The notes beneath the pieces are model-generated. The model was given only the letters and a program-made list of their open reading frames with translations. It was not told the DNA's origin and searched no databases. The position numbers and the translations under genes are program-made. DNA of 5,728 bases from an uncultured Pseudomonadota bacterium (GTDB lineage Bacteria; Pseudomonadota; Alphaproteobacteria; RF32; CAG-239), in assembly GCA_949295395.1 (NCBI GenBank), contig CASFLB010000073.1:1-5728 (forward strand), in the 5' to 3' direction. Position 1 is the stretch's first letter; each line of letters begins with the position of its first letter. Below, one piece after another: positions 5,728 to 5,728 of the stretch.

Positions 5728-5728
5728 C

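Overview
The window holds the distal part of a Bat (Bacteroides aerotolerance) type operon on the + strand. Downstream, and convergent to it, lies the 3' part of a gene for a secreted-looking, cysteine-rich tandem-repeat protein on the - strand. Gene order, the proteobacterial-type fusion of a VWA domain with TPR repeats, and the C-terminal DPGGLLR motif suggest a Gram-negative proteobacterium-like organism with low to moderate G+C. The Cys-rich repeat style resembles what I associate with uncultured gut/host-associated Alphaproteobacteria. That placement is inference from memory and is not shown by the sequence. TGA, TAA and TAG all occur as stops, so the standard bacterial code fits.

Region 1 (1-4882, +): a tightly packed operon. 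It runs from the 3' end of a DUF4381 gene (cut by the window edge), through batA (VWA protein with an intact metal site, overlapping the previous stop as ATGA) and a fused batB-batC (VWA with a degraded metal site, then TPR, then a Q/N-rich tail), to batD (signal peptide, repeated Ig-like segments, one TM helix, cytoplasmic tail). Each internal gene has a strong GGAG-type ribosome binding site 7-8 nt before its ATG, and the junctions are -4, 3 and 3 nt. A strong hairpin with a T-run closes the operon. The promoter and the usual upstream partners (a MoxR AAA+ ATPase and a DUF58 protein) would lie left of position 1. In this family the proteins form a membrane-anchored envelope assembly thought to work with MoxR. 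Its exact job is not settled, although oxygen or envelope stress tolerance is the classical label.

Region 2 (4883-5079): a short AT-rich gap between convergent genes. It has a second, perfect 13-bp hairpin (5022-5059) that probably terminates the - strand gene, and a doubtful 36-codon - strand ORF lying between the two hairpins.

Region 3 (5080-5728, -): the last 215 codons of a protein built of at least three repeats of about 56-59 residues with eight cysteines each, followed by a different 43-residue tail with eight more cysteines. The start and any signal peptide are outside the window. This is the least explained object here.
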